Source: Beutenbergia cavernae DSM 12333
GTDB lineage: Bacteria; Actinomycetota; Actinomycetes; Actinomycetales; Beutenbergiaceae
NCBI RefSeq assembly: GCF_000023105.1
Contig: NC_012669.1
Location: forward strand, 2,791,025 to 2,855,024
DNA length: 64,000 nucleotides
Direction: 5' to 3'
Part shown: one piece after another, positions 20,207-27,842 of the stretch
Position numbering within the stretch: the first letter of the stretch is position 1
Layout of the letters: every line of letters starts with the position of its first letter
Program-made: the position numbers and the translations under genes
Notes under the pieces: generated by a model
Databases searched by the model: none
What the model was told of the DNA's origin: nothing
Seen by the model: the letters and a program-made list of their open reading frames with translations, nothing else

Positions 20207-21687
20207 TCCGTGGCACGATCGCGGGCATGCGCGCGGCGTTGTACGTCCGGATCAGCGCGGACCCCGAGGGCCGCGAGCTGGGCGTGGCTCGCCAGGAGGA
20301 AGACTGCCGTGCGCTTGCGCAGCGTCTCGGGCTCGAGGTGGTCGCGGTGTTTGCCGACAACGACGTCTCGGCGTCCACTCGGTCGACGAAGAAGCGCCCT
20401 CGGTACGACGCGATGCTCGAGAGCGCCCGCGCTGGCGAGTTCGGTGCGATCCTCGCCTACAGCAACTCTCGACTCACGAGGCGCCCGCGCGAGGTCGAGG
20501 ATTTGATCGAACTCGCCGAGCGCGACGGCGTGCGCCTTCACACAGTGGTTTCCGGCGACGACGACCTCTCGACCGCTGACGGCCGCATGGTCGCGCGCAT
20601 CAAGGGGAACGTTGACACTGCCGAGTCTGAGCGGACCTCGGAGCGCGCCCAACGGGCGAAGCTCCAAGCGGCCCAGGCGGGGCGGTACCGCGGTGGTCCG
20701 CGGCCGTTCGGCTACCGCCGTGGTGGGCTCGAGCCGGAGCCGCTCGAGGCGGCGGCGCTTCGCGGGGCGGCCGAGTCGATCGCGGCTGGCGGGTCGCTGA
20801 GGTCCGCGGCCTCGAGGATTGCTGCTGACGGTTTCACGTCCTCCGGCAGGCGCAAGCCGGGCTCCGGTCCGGACGGGCCTATCCAACGGCGCCCGATCGA
20901 CGCTCTCTGGCTGAGGCGCGTGTTGCTCCGACCCCGGAATGCTGGGCTGCTCGAGCATCGGGGCGGGGTCGTCGGCCCTGCGGAGTGGCCCGCCATCGTG
21001 CCGGAGCCGCTCTGGCGTGCCGTGTGCGCGATCCTCACCGACCCCAGCCGGCGGACGAACTCGGGGGCGTCGGGCCGGCGCAATCTCCTGTCGGGCGTTG
21101 CGACGTGCGACGTCTGCGGCTCTCGCATCATCGCGACCGGGACCTCGTCACGGGCAGGTAACCCGCGGCGCGTGTACGCGTGCTCTGGCGAGCGAAAGTG
21201 CGTGACGCGCGCCCGAGACGTCGTGGACGCGTACGTCCGCGAAGTGGCGAAGGCCTATCTCCGAGAGCACCTGCCGGACCTCATGCGTGCGGACGGATCT
21301 GCCGACGCGGCCGCTCTCGCAGACGCGCAGGCCAACGCCGATGGTATCCGTCGCGAGATGGACGCTCTCGCCGCTCAGACAGCCGCAGGGACGCTCACCG
21401 TCGCCCAGCTCGTGACGATCAATGTCGGGCTCCGCGAGCGCCTCGACGCGACCGAGGCGGCTATCGCCCGCGCCCGCGAGCGCGTCCGGTTCGCGGATCT
21501 GGCGGACGCTCCGGACCCCGGCGAGGCGTTCGAGAATCTGCCGCTGGACCGGCAGAGCGCCGCTCTCGCAGCGCTATTCACCATCACGATCAAGCCGCAA
21601 GGCAGGGGCCGCCCCAAGGGGTGGAGGCCGGGAATGCCGTACTTCGATCCCGACTCGGTGGACGTCACGGCACGGCGTTCTCCGTGA
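20203..21687 (+). CDS. int: large serine recombinase (element integrase)
   Basis: The integrase has the resolvase domain (LYVRISADPEGRELGV with catalytic Ser18, and AYSNSRLTRRPREVEDLI), the Recombinase domain (ERAQRAKLQAAQAGRYRGGPRPFGYR), a zinc ribbon with four cysteines (CDVCGS...YACSGERKC) and a coiled coil near 390-440. Length 494 fits the large-serine-integrase group that joins attP to attB across a 2-bp overlap. The ATG at 20203 overlaps the translocase stop; Met9 at 20227 is an alternative. It lies 3.3 kb from attL, whereas most integrases flank their att site. It is the likely agent of insertion in comM. No directionality factor is recognised nearby. Confidence 0.93.
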   Translation: MIRGTIAGMRAALYVRISADPEGRELGVARQEEDCRALAQRLGLEVVAVFADNDVSASTRSTKKRPRYDAMLESARAGEFGAILAYSNSRLTRRPREVEDLIELAERDGVRLHTVVSGDDDLSTADGRMVARIKGNVDTAESERTSERAQRAKLQAAQAGRYRGGPRPFGYRRGGLEPEPLEAAALRGAAESIAAGGSLRSAASRIAADGFTSSGRRKPGSGPDGPIQRRPIDALWLRRVLLRPRNAGLLEHRGGVVGPAEWPAIVPEPLWRAVCAILTDPSRRTNSGASGRRNLLSGVATCDVCGSRIIATGTSSRAGNPRRVYACSGERKCVTRARDVVDAYVREVAKAYLREHLPDLMRADGSADAAALADAQANADGIRREMDALAAQTAAGTLTVAQLVTINVGLRERLDATEAAIARARERVRFADLADAPDPGEAFENLPLDRQSAALAALFTITIKPQGRGRPKGWRPGMPYFDPDSVDVTARRSP

Positions 21688-21922
21688 CAACCTGGATCCC
21701 CTAGGTGTAGTAGTTTTCCCTGCAAGCCGAGCCACAGGGAAGTTCTCCCGGATCCCTCGCTCAACTTGTACGCACGGCGGTGGGGGCCGGACAGGTGCCG
21801 GTCGTGCGGGTAGTCCCTAGGTGCGCCATAGGCAGATCGACGCAACCGCTGACTGGTCGGACAGTTCCGGGAGGGCCGTAGTCGGGGTGCCGCGTCTCGC
21901 TTTCGAGTGAGACGAGGCCCCA
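21688..21922. promoter_or_regulatory. intergenic region with inverted repeat after the integrase
   Basis: This 235-bp gap holds a 7-bp inverted repeat (TTCCCTG at 21716-21722 and CAGGGAA at 21735-21741) and two copies of ccctaggtg (21699-21707 and 21815-21823). The repeat may end the integrase transcript, or with the second copy bind a regulator ahead of the replication genes. I see no protein gene in it. Confidence 0.4.
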
Positions 21923-22138
21923 ATGGCTATCACCCCACCCTCGCACGCGGTTGCCGTCCTCCGCGGACGCGTCGCCGGCCTGAGCAAGACGGCCGATCAC
22001 CCGGCCTTGCCCTTCGCGAAGCGCGACCTCGACGTCGAGCTCCTCATCGAGCACGCGCAAAAGGTCGCTGCCCAGCTCCCCGCCCCGACGCCTGCACAGG
22101 TCGACCGCCTCGTCGCGATCTTCCGGGGCGGAAAGTGA
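21923..22138 (+). CDS. small conserved-type element protein upstream of primase
   Basis: A 71-residue protein (MAITPPSHAVAVLRGRVAGL...), basic at the N-terminus and ending in a helical segment (TPAQVDRLVAIFRGGK). Small proteins of this general layout often precede primase genes in actinobacterial prophage-like elements; I recall the layout but cannot name a family. It could be a replication accessory or a directionality factor, but it shows no clear helix-turn-helix. The primase start overlaps its stop by 4 nt (GTGA). Confidence 0.7.
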   Translation: MAITPPSHAVAVLRGRVAGLSKTADHPALPFAKRDLDVELLIEHAQKVAAQLPAPTPAQVDRLVAIFRGGK

Positions 22139-22755
22139 ACGGCCGGCCCGAAGTGTCGGACCGGCCGCTCAACGAGGTGCGCTCCTCAATTCTCCCCGAC
22201 GACACCGACAACGCCAAGGCGCTCGCGACGGTCCCTGCCGACGTCGAGCGGGCGTGGTCGCGCTACCTCGACCGAGGATGGCATCCGGTCGCGCTCTACG
22301 GCGTCGCCGACGGCGCCTGCACCTGCCGTGATGGCGGAGCCTGTGCCGACGGCGGCAAGCATCCGGTGCTCAGCCTGGGAGGCTCGTCCTACGCCGACGT
22401 GGATCCCCTCACGTACGTGGAGGCGATCGAGCGCGCCGTCGGCCGCACCACCGTTCTCAATGTCGGTCTCGCGACCGGTCGGGCGTCCGGCTTCTGGGTG
22501 CTCGACATCGACCCGGCGAAGGGCGGCGCAGCCTCGATCAAGGCGCTCGAGGCCGAGCACGGAGCACTCGCGCCGACGCGCCGAGTCCGCACTGGCTCCG
22601 GCGGCTGGCACCTGTACTACGCGATGCCGCTCGACGGGAGCGACGTCCGCAACTCTCAGGGCCTCGTCGCCCCTGGCATCGACGTGCGCGGCACTGGCGG
22701 GTACGTCGTCGCGCCGCCCTCCGTGAGCACCAAGGGGGCGTACTCCGATGCCTGA
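22135..22755 (+). CDS. bifunctional primase-polymerase (AEP/Prim-Pol), N-terminal catalytic part
   Basis: The 206-residue protein holds the Prim-Pol active-site motifs: a cysteine cluster CTCRDGGACADGGKHP (zinc motif), the metal motif FWVLDIDP, TGSGGWHLYYAMP and GIDVRGTGGYVVAPPS. It starts at a GTG overlapping the 71-residue gene. It ends early: the usual C-terminal part of Prim-Pol continues in another frame in the next gene. It would make primers for element replication. See the helicase entry for the frame break. Confidence 0.88.
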   Translation: MNGRPEVSDRPLNEVRSSILPDDTDNAKALATVPADVERAWSRYLDRGWHPVALYGVADGACTCRDGGACADGGKHPVLSLGGSSYADVDPLTYVEAIERAVGRTTVLNVGLATGRASGFWVLDIDPAKGGAASIKALEAEHGALAPTRRVRTGSGGWHLYYAMPLDGSDVRNSQGLVAPGIDVRGTGGYVVAPPSVSTKGAYSDA

Positions 22756-24211
22756 GCACGCCATCGGCTCTCCGCCAGCGTGGCTGCTCAGTCGTGTCAC
22801 GAAGCGGACGGCTACCGCCTCTCGCGACAGGGAGCGGTTCGTGCTGCCCGAGTCCATTCCCGACGGTCAGCGCCACGACGTGCTCAAGAGCTACGCCGCG
22901 TCGCTTCGGGCGCGCAACGTGACGCTGGACGAGGCGTGGATCCTGTTCACGCGCGCGGTCGAGCGGTGCGAGCACCCCGAGACGTTCCGGAAGGCGCCGG
23001 AGACGATCCTCGCTGACATCTACAGCCGGTATCCCGCCGGTCATGACGACCCGGCGGCGTGGATGCGCGAGCTCGAGGGCTCGGCAAGCCTGCCGGCCAT
23101 CGGCTCACCACTCCTCGACCCGTTCGAGGCAGAGGTCGAGCACGAACTTCGTCGCCTCCGGATCCGCAAGACCGCGACGGAGCGTTTGCGCATCGAGACA
23201 GCGGAGCGTGCCAGCGAGCCGCTGGACGTCACCACTCTCGCGCATCAGCTCGAACGGCCCGCTCCGGCGCGCTGGCGCATAGGCGGACTCGTGGCCGCGG
23301 ACGGCTCGACCCTGCTGTCGGCGCAGCGGAAGACCGGCAAGACGACCCTTGCTCTCAACGCCGTCCGCTCGATCCTGGAAGGTTGTCCGTTCCTGGGCCG
23401 ATTCGATGTCGCGCCCGTGTCGGGAGCGGTGGCGTTCCTCAATTTCGAGGTCTCGCGCGACACGTTCAACCTCTGGGCTTCTGAGGTCGGCGTCGACGCG
23501 AGCCGCCTTCTGCCGGTACACCTGCGCGGACGCCTGAACCCGCTCGTACATCCGGAGGAGCGAGAGCAGCTCGCCCGCTCGCTGCGGGAGCGCGAGACCG
23601 AGGTCGTGGTCGTCGACACCTTCACTCGCGCCTTCCGTGGCGCAAGTGAGAACGACGCCGCGGAGGTCGGCCGGTTCCTGACCGACCTCGACGTGTTCGT
23701 CCGCGGGGAGGTCGGTGCCACGGACCTCATCCTGACGGCCCACACGGGATGGAACGGCGAGCGCTCTCGAGGCTCGTCGGCTCTCGAGGACTGGCCGGAC
23801 TCGATCATCACGCTTCGTCGAGACGCGGACGGCGACGACAGTACGCGGTACTTCTCAGCGTTCGGGCGCGACGTCGAGGTCGAGGAAGACGCGCTGTCAT
23901 TCGACCCGAGGACTCGAGCCCTCTCGCTCACGGGGGCTGGGAGCCGCCGGCAGGCGAAGGCCGTGCGCGAGGAATCGGAGCACATGGTGACCATCCAGCG
24001 CATCCTTCTGAGCCACGCCGAGGGACTCTCCGGTGCGGACCTCTACCGAGAGGCCGGCAAGCCGACATCGGGGCCGTTCACGCGCGCTCGAGAACGCCTC
24101 GCTGGGCTGGGTGTGGTCGTCGCCGACAAGCGCTCCGGCCGCGGAGGCGGCATGACGTACAAGCTCGCCGACCCCGTCCTCGTCGCGGCGAAGTTGGAGG
24201 GGGACGCATGA
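22748..24211 (+). CDS. AAA/RecA-type replicative helicase with PriCT-like N-terminus
   Basis: The 487-residue protein starts with PPAWLL and IPDGQRHDVLKSYAASLRARNV, features of the C-terminal primase domain, then carries an ATPase of the AAA_25/RepA type: Walker A-like SAQRKTGKTT at 191-200 and Walker B EVVVVDTF near 285. The C-terminus resembles a winged helix (LSHAEGLSGADLYREAGK). The first codons overlap the primase by 8 nt. A run of five G at 22734-22738 sits just before the frame change, and removal of one G would fuse the two into a roughly 690-residue primase-helicase. The split may be natural or a sequencing error. It probably drives element replication from the adjacent iterons. Confidence 0.85.
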   Translation: MPEHAIGSPPAWLLSRVTKRTATASRDRERFVLPESIPDGQRHDVLKSYAASLRARNVTLDEAWILFTRAVERCEHPETFRKAPETILADIYSRYPAGHDDPAAWMRELEGSASLPAIGSPLLDPFEAEVEHELRRLRIRKTATERLRIETAERASEPLDVTTLAHQLERPAPARWRIGGLVAADGSTLLSAQRKTGKTTLALNAVRSILEGCPFLGRFDVAPVSGAVAFLNFEVSRDTFNLWASEVGVDASRLLPVHLRGRLNPLVHPEEREQLARSLRERETEVVVVDTFTRAFRGASENDAAEVGRFLTDLDVFVRGEVGATDLILTAHTGWNGERSRGSSALEDWPDSIITLRRDADGDDSTRYFSAFGRDVEVEEDALSFDPRTRALSLTGAGSRRQAKAVREESEHMVTIQRILLSHAEGLSGADLYREAGKPTSGPFTRARERLAGLGVVVADKRSGRGGGMTYKLADPVLVAAKLEGDA

Positions 24212-24318
24212 ACCTACCGAACCTGCCGAAAACCTACCCGTCGGCACCTTCGAACCTACCGAACCTCCCCTATAGGAGGTTCGGAGGTTCGGCGGGTACT
24301 TCCACTCGAACCTACCGA
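24210..24318. repeat. iteron cluster, candidate replication origin of the element
   Basis: Eight copies of GAACCTnCC(GA), in both orientations, lie in 109 bp: forward at 24210-24220, 24219-24229, 24230-24240 (variant), 24252-24262, 24261-24270 and 24308-24318; reverse at 24275-24284 and 24283-24292. Copies 24259-24268 and 24275-24284 form a perfect 10-bp inverted repeat around cctata. Iterons straight after the helicase gene suggest the origin bound by the primase-helicase. An open frame of 41 codons (24208-24333) crosses it but looks like a by-product of the repeats. Confidence 0.75.
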
Positions 24319-24329
24319 GAGGACGAAGC

Positions 24330-24734
24330 ATGAACACCTTCGCCCGCTTCATCGCCTACACCGACGACCCCGCGCTTCATGGCGTGGCCCGCGTAGTGCG
24401 CGAGGGGATCGTCCGAGGCCGCATCGACCTGGACGCCGGGCCGCGCGAGCTTCGCGGGACGCTGTTGGAGCTCGGAGCGCCTCAGCGCGTCCTCGCGACA
24501 GTGGTCGCTGCTGCCGTCGAGTGGCGCAGGGCAGCGTTCGAGGAGCTCGGCCCGCTGTCGATCACCTGCCCGACCTGTGGCGCGCCTCCGACGCGCGAGT
24601 GCAGTCAGCGCTGGCTCGCCCCGAAGCTCCACGGCCCACACGTGCCGCGCGTCAAGCGTTGGCCCATCGCCCGCGACGCGCAGGTACGGCGCGACCTCGC
24701 GGCGCTCCCCCGCAGTGTCCGGAGGTCGTCATGA
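24330..24734 (+). CDS. hypothetical protein with zinc-ribbon motif
   Basis: A 134-residue protein. The N-terminal half is helical (RFIAYTDDPALHGVARVVREGI); the C-terminal half has CPTCGAPPTREC and a following histidine (LHGPHVPRVKRW), a likely zinc-binding ribbon. It has a paralogue next door with the same layout. No known family is recognised. It starts 11 bp after the last iteron and overlaps the next gene by 4 nt. Confidence 0.65.
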   Translation: MNTFARFIAYTDDPALHGVARVVREGIVRGRIDLDAGPRELRGTLLELGAPQRVLATVVAAAVEWRRAAFEELGPLSITCPTCGAPPTRECSQRWLAPKLHGPHVPRVKRWPIARDAQVRRDLAALPRSVRRSS

Positions 24735-25126
24735 AGTCGTTCGCAGCGTGGCTGATCGAGCAGACCGAGCACCCCGACAGCGGCCTCGCAGCCCTAGCCC
24801 GGCAGTGGGTCGCAGGTGTCGACGCCGGCCGGGTGCCCGCCGCTGGGGGTGTGCCTCTCGTGGCCGGAGCCGTCAGGGATCACCGGCTCCTGAGAGCGCT
24901 GGAGCGCGCCGTGGCCGCCTTCCACGTCCAGCACGGCCCCAGGGTGTGGGAGGTCTACTGCAGCGAGTGCGGCGCCCGCTGCGGATTCCCCTGCCGGGAG
25001 GACGACACCACGCGCCGCGAGAGGCCCCACAGGGACCGCAGGGACCGGGCCGACCGCTCGCTCTCCGCCGCGATCGCCGACGACCTGCAGGCGGTCCGAC
25101 TCGCGCAGAGGAGGGCCGCCTCGTGA
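24731..25126 (+). CDS. hypothetical protein with zinc-ribbon motif, paralogue of the previous gene
   Basis: A 131-residue protein starting ATGA over the previous stop. It shares the design of its neighbour: an N-terminal helical part (FAAWLIEQTEHPDSGLAALAR) and a cysteine ribbon CSECGARCGFPC followed by RRERPHRD, with a basic helical end. The resemblance suggests an old duplication. Function unknown; nucleic-acid binding is possible. Confidence 0.65.
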   Translation: MKSFAAWLIEQTEHPDSGLAALARQWVAGVDAGRVPAAGGVPLVAGAVRDHRLLRALERAVAAFHVQHGPRVWEVYCSECGARCGFPCREDDTTRRERPHRDRRDRADRSLSAAIADDLQAVRLAQRRAAS

Positions 25127-25332
25127 CCCCGCTCCAGCGCGACGCGACCTACGTCACGCCGAACGGCGACCTCGCCACCGTCCTCGCTCGCCTGTGGCCC
25201 TGCTGGCTCGTCGCCGACCCCGTCGGCGTGCAGCGCCTCGTACCCGAGGACGAAGTCGGCGCCTGGCGCCTCGTCTTACCCGCCACCGACCCCAGCACGA
25301 ACCCAACCACCAAGGAGATTCACCATGTCTGA
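25123..25332 (+). CDS. small hypothetical protein
   Basis: A 69-residue protein with a GTG start overlapping the previous stop (GTGA). It begins MTPLQRDATYVTPNGDLATVL and contains a short beta-rich part (WPCWLVADPVGVQRLVPEDEV). Its end overlaps the start of the next gene by 8 nt. Not recognised. It continues the coupled run that starts at 24330. Confidence 0.55.
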   Translation: MTPLQRDATYVTPNGDLATVLARLWPCWLVADPVGVQRLVPEDEVGAWRLVLPATDPSTNPTTKEIHHV

Positions 25333-26320
25333 GCAGAACACCAACACCGAGGCCGGCACCGTCGCGGACGCCGCCCGCATCTTGGCCAGCAACGAAGACG
25401 CGGCGATCGCTCCGGGCGGCGGCTTCCGCCCGACCACGACGGCGCAGGCTGAGGCCGCCGCCGTCCGTCTGATCGACCTGCGGCCGGAGCGCGAGCAGAC
25501 CGGCTGGGAGCCGACCGAGGCGCCCGACCTTCCCCCGACGCCCGCCGTGCAGAAGGCGTACGCCGCCCTCCGAGCCACCGTGGACGAGGTCCACGAGGCC
25601 GTCCGGCGCCGCCGCTTCCTCGACGTCAAGACCGAGCGCGCCAGGGCCGAGGCGGTGGACGACGTCCGCCAGGGCCGCGAGTTCGAGGTCTGGGACCACG
25701 AGCGCGCCACGATCGTCGCCGACGGCGACCTGGCGCGCGCCCTCGACGTCGCCCGCACGGCACGCCGCAAGCTCGACGCCGCGATCGCCGACGCGATGCC
25801 GGCCTGGCGGGAGGCGACCCGCGAGGGCCTCGGGGCCGCCCACGCGGACGCGCTGACGGCGCTCGCGGCGGCCCAGGGCGCCATCCGGCACGCGCTCGCC
25901 GAGCGGCGGCGGTTCGCGAAGTTCGCGGGCCAGGACGGGCTCCGCGTGGGCGGGCTCGCTGCCGACCGCAAGGTCCGTGACGCGCTCGAGAAGGCCGCGC
26001 TCACGTGGGAGTCCATGGCCGCGGAGTTCGATGCCGATCGGATCGCGACGCCCCGCGACGTGGATCGAACCTCGCGCGAAGGGGTCGCTCGCGAGTTCGC
26101 GGCGCGCGGCGGCTACACGTCGAGCTACGTCGCCTTGTGGGAGGTCGAGCGGGCCGAAGGTTTCAAGTACAGCGACCACACCCGCGGCGTCCAGCTCCCG
26201 CCGGGGCGGCTGGACCGGCGCACAATGCGCGGCGACGGCGGCACCTACTCGCCAGGGCACATGACGCGGTCCGAGGCCGAGCGCGTCGCCGAGCACGGCC
26301 CCGGCGCCCTCTCGAGCTGA
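25325..26320 (+). CDS. hypothetical helical protein, 331 aa
   Basis: The longest unidentified protein of the element. After a low-complexity N-terminus the middle (about residues 70-230) is strongly helical and charged (VDEVHEAVRRRRFLDVKTERARAEAVDD, RKLDAAIADAMPAWREATREG), likely coiled coil. The C-terminus (VALWEVERAEGFKYSDHTRG, DGGTYSPGHMTRSEAERV) is more globular. No catalytic motif is visible. Its place just upstream of the terminase small subunit gene makes a packaging or capsid-redirecting role conceivable, but nothing in the sequence proves it. Confidence 0.65.
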   Translation: MSEQNTNTEAGTVADAARILASNEDAAIAPGGGFRPTTTAQAEAAAVRLIDLRPEREQTGWEPTEAPDLPPTPAVQKAYAALRATVDEVHEAVRRRRFLDVKTERARAEAVDDVRQGREFEVWDHERATIVADGDLARALDVARTARRKLDAAIADAMPAWREATREGLGAAHADALTALAAAQGAIRHALAERRRFAKFAGQDGLRVGGLAADRKVRDALEKAALTWESMAAEFDADRIATPRDVDRTSREGVAREFAARGGYTSSYVALWEVERAEGFKYSDHTRGVQLPPGRLDRRTMRGDGGTYSPGHMTRSEAERVAEHGPGALSS

Positions 26321-26398
26321 CCACAGACCGTCGCCGTGCCCGCGCGTTGACCGCCCGCGGGCACGGCGGCCCACCACATCAACCTCCGAGGAGAACCC

Positions 26399-26779
26399 GT
26401 GGACATCGCTCCCCCGCCACCGCCACCGAAGGCGCCCAGCGGGCTCGGCACCGCCGGCCGGAAGCTCTGGCGCGCCATCGTCGTCGACCTCGACCTCGGC
26501 CCCCACGAGGAGCTGCTGCTCACGCAGGCATGCCGCACCGCCGACATCCTCGACAAGCTCAACCTCGAGGCGCGCGACGCCGACCTCACCGTCGTCAACT
26601 CCCGCGGCGACCGCGTCGCCAACCCCCTGCTGACCGAGCAGCGGCTCCAGAACATCGTGCTGGCCCGTCTGCTCGCCTCCCTCCGCCTGCCCGAAGGCGT
26701 GGACGAGGACGACCGGATGAGTCGACCACAGCGCCGCGGAGCCGCCCGAGGCGCCTACAACGCACGGAGGATGCCGTGA
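26399..26779 (+). CDS. P27-like phage terminase small subunit
   Basis: A 126-residue protein with a proline-rich start, then LGTAGRKLWRAIVVDLDLGPHEELLLTQACRTADILDKL and RLQNIVLARLLASLRLPE. These fit the P27 family of phage terminase small subunits, which recognise phage DNA for packaging. The GTG at 26399 has gaggaga 6 bp upstream. No large subunit, portal or capsid gene accompanies it. Satellites such as SaPIs carry a private small subunit to redirect a helper phage's packaging, and this gene could do the same. The family call rests on motif memory, not a search. Confidence 0.75.
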   Translation: MDIAPPPPPPKAPSGLGTAGRKLWRAIVVDLDLGPHEELLLTQACRTADILDKLNLEARDADLTVVNSRGDRVANPLLTEQRLQNIVLARLLASLRLPEGVDEDDRMSRPQRRGAARGAYNARRMP

Positions 26780-27009
26780 GATGGCGTCACGCGCCCCGGC
26801 GTGGCCAGCTCGACCCGCTACCTGACCCGCTCACCGTCGAAACGCTCGACGCATGGGTGGACGCGCACGCGCATGACGACGTCCTCCATCGGCGCGCCGT
26901 GGTGTTGCGCCTGCTCGCATGCATGGCGTCAGGTGGACGCAGCGTGGACCCCGTCGAAGCCGCCGAGGTCTGGACAGGGCTGGCAGACGGGACCACGGAT
27001 GCCCAATGA
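26776..27009 (+). CDS. small hypothetical protein after TerS
   Basis: A 77-residue protein, GTG start overlapping the TerS stop by 4 nt. It contains DPLTVETLDAWVDAHAHDDVLHRRAVVLRLLACMASGG and an acidic end. A related sequence (LTRESLDGWVASHEGSPLH) lies in the small gene at 27126-27362, so the two look like divergent copies. Function unknown; TerS linkage suggests a packaging-module accessory. Confidence 0.55.
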   Translation: MRWRHAPRRGQLDPLPDPLTVETLDAWVDAHAHDDVLHRRAVVLRLLACMASGGRSVDPVEAAEVWTGLADGTTDAQ

Positions 27010-27125
27010 CACGCCAGGAGCCGCAGATTCCTGCAAATCCGCCCCCTCGTCGACGGCTCTGAGGTCCGGAGGCGAACGAGGACGGCGAGGGCGGCTACTT
27101 TCGTGGTCAGCGCCGCGGTCGATGC

Positions 27126-27362
27126 GTGCCCCCTACGGCTACCGGGACCACTCGTGAGGCTGCGTCGTCGGCCCGACCAAGCCGGCCCCAGCTCGAGTCC
27201 CCTGCCCGGACGCTCACACGCGAGTCTCTGGATGGATGGGTGGCCTCCCACGAGGGCAGCCCGCTTCACGGCACCGCAGGCGTGGACCTGTTCGCGTCCT
27301 TGCGCGATCCGGGTCACCCGGACATCGACGGGGCGCGTCGAGAGGCGTCAGGTGTTCCGTAG
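27126..27362 (+). CDS. small hypothetical protein, divergent copy of the post-TerS gene
   Basis: A 78-residue frame from a GTG. Its central part, LTRESLDGWVASHEGSPLHGTAGVDLFASLR, aligns with the product of 26776-27009. The same frame is open upstream to a stop at 27060-27062, and a short ATGA-coupled 18-codon start (27006) sits before that stop, so a longer ancestral gene may have been broken. Ends overlap the convergent toxin gene by 15 bp. Confidence 0.4.
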   Translation: MPPTATGTTREAASSARPSRPQLESPARTLTRESLDGWVASHEGSPLHGTAGVDLFASLRDPGHPDIDGARREASGVP

Positions 27363-27842
27363 CACTGACGGACAAACTTCGTGCTCGGGATCCCACCACA
27401 GCACGTGGAAGACGTGGTCGCGGAGCAGCCCATACAAGCGCTCCTTGCCTCCACACCTGAGACGGACGACCTCGGTCTCATCGTCCTTCTCGAGCTCCTC
27501 AAGGCGCCGCTGGGCGTCAGAGCAGAGGACTTCGATCGGGTATCGCTTGCCGTGCTCGCCCCGGAAGAGCTCGCCGAGAAGCATCGTTTCGAATGACCGC
27601 ATCTTCGACAGCACATCGCGCATCGCGCTGGGCTGGGCAGCACTCAGTGACCACCGGCCATCATCGTCGAGATCGGCGAATCGCCACACCATGCGTCGCG
27701 ACAGGACTTCTGCATGGTCCACGTCGAGAGCGCGCGGTGTCTTGGCCACCGTCGCCTGTGTCGCCTGCTGCGGCTGCTTCCGGCCATTGCCCCAACCGCC
27801 GGGCGGAACAGGACCGACCCGCTTGGGCCGATTGCGGGCCAC
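27348..27842 (-). CDS. candidate toxin of a Panacea toxin-antitoxin pair
   Basis: A 164-residue protein whose gene starts (GTG) within the stop of the upstream Panacea gene (TAGTG, 1-nt overlap). After a basic N-terminus it has a helical middle (MRDVLSKMRSFETMLLGELFRGEHGKRYPIEVL) and a C-terminal RLYGLLRDHVFHVLWWDPEHEVCPS segment that recalls the last strands of RelE/ParE-type toxins. I cannot prove that fold. Panacea antitoxins neutralise many unrelated toxins encoded next to them, so this partner is the natural toxin candidate. Confidence 0.6.
   Translation of the reverse strand: MARNRPKRVGPVPPGGWGNGRKQPQQATQATVAKTPRALDVDHAEVLSRRMVWRFADLDDDGRWSLSAAQPSAMRDVLSKMRSFETMLLGELFRGEHGKRYPIEVLCSDAQRRLEELEKDDETEVVRLRCGGKERLYGLLRDHVFHVLWWDPEHEVCPSVLRNT

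Noticed and set aside
21716-21741. Inverted repeat after the integrase as an attP site
   Set aside because: It does not contain the aggtc core and is far from both element ends.
24208-24333. 41-codon frame over the iterons (ATGA-coupled to the helicase gene)
   Set aside because: The peptide is just the translated repeat (NLPNLPKTYP...), so the DNA role is more likely than a protein.
27006-27062. 18-codon ATGA-coupled start after the 77-residue gene
   Set aside because: Too short and stopped at once; treated as a remnant, not a gene.
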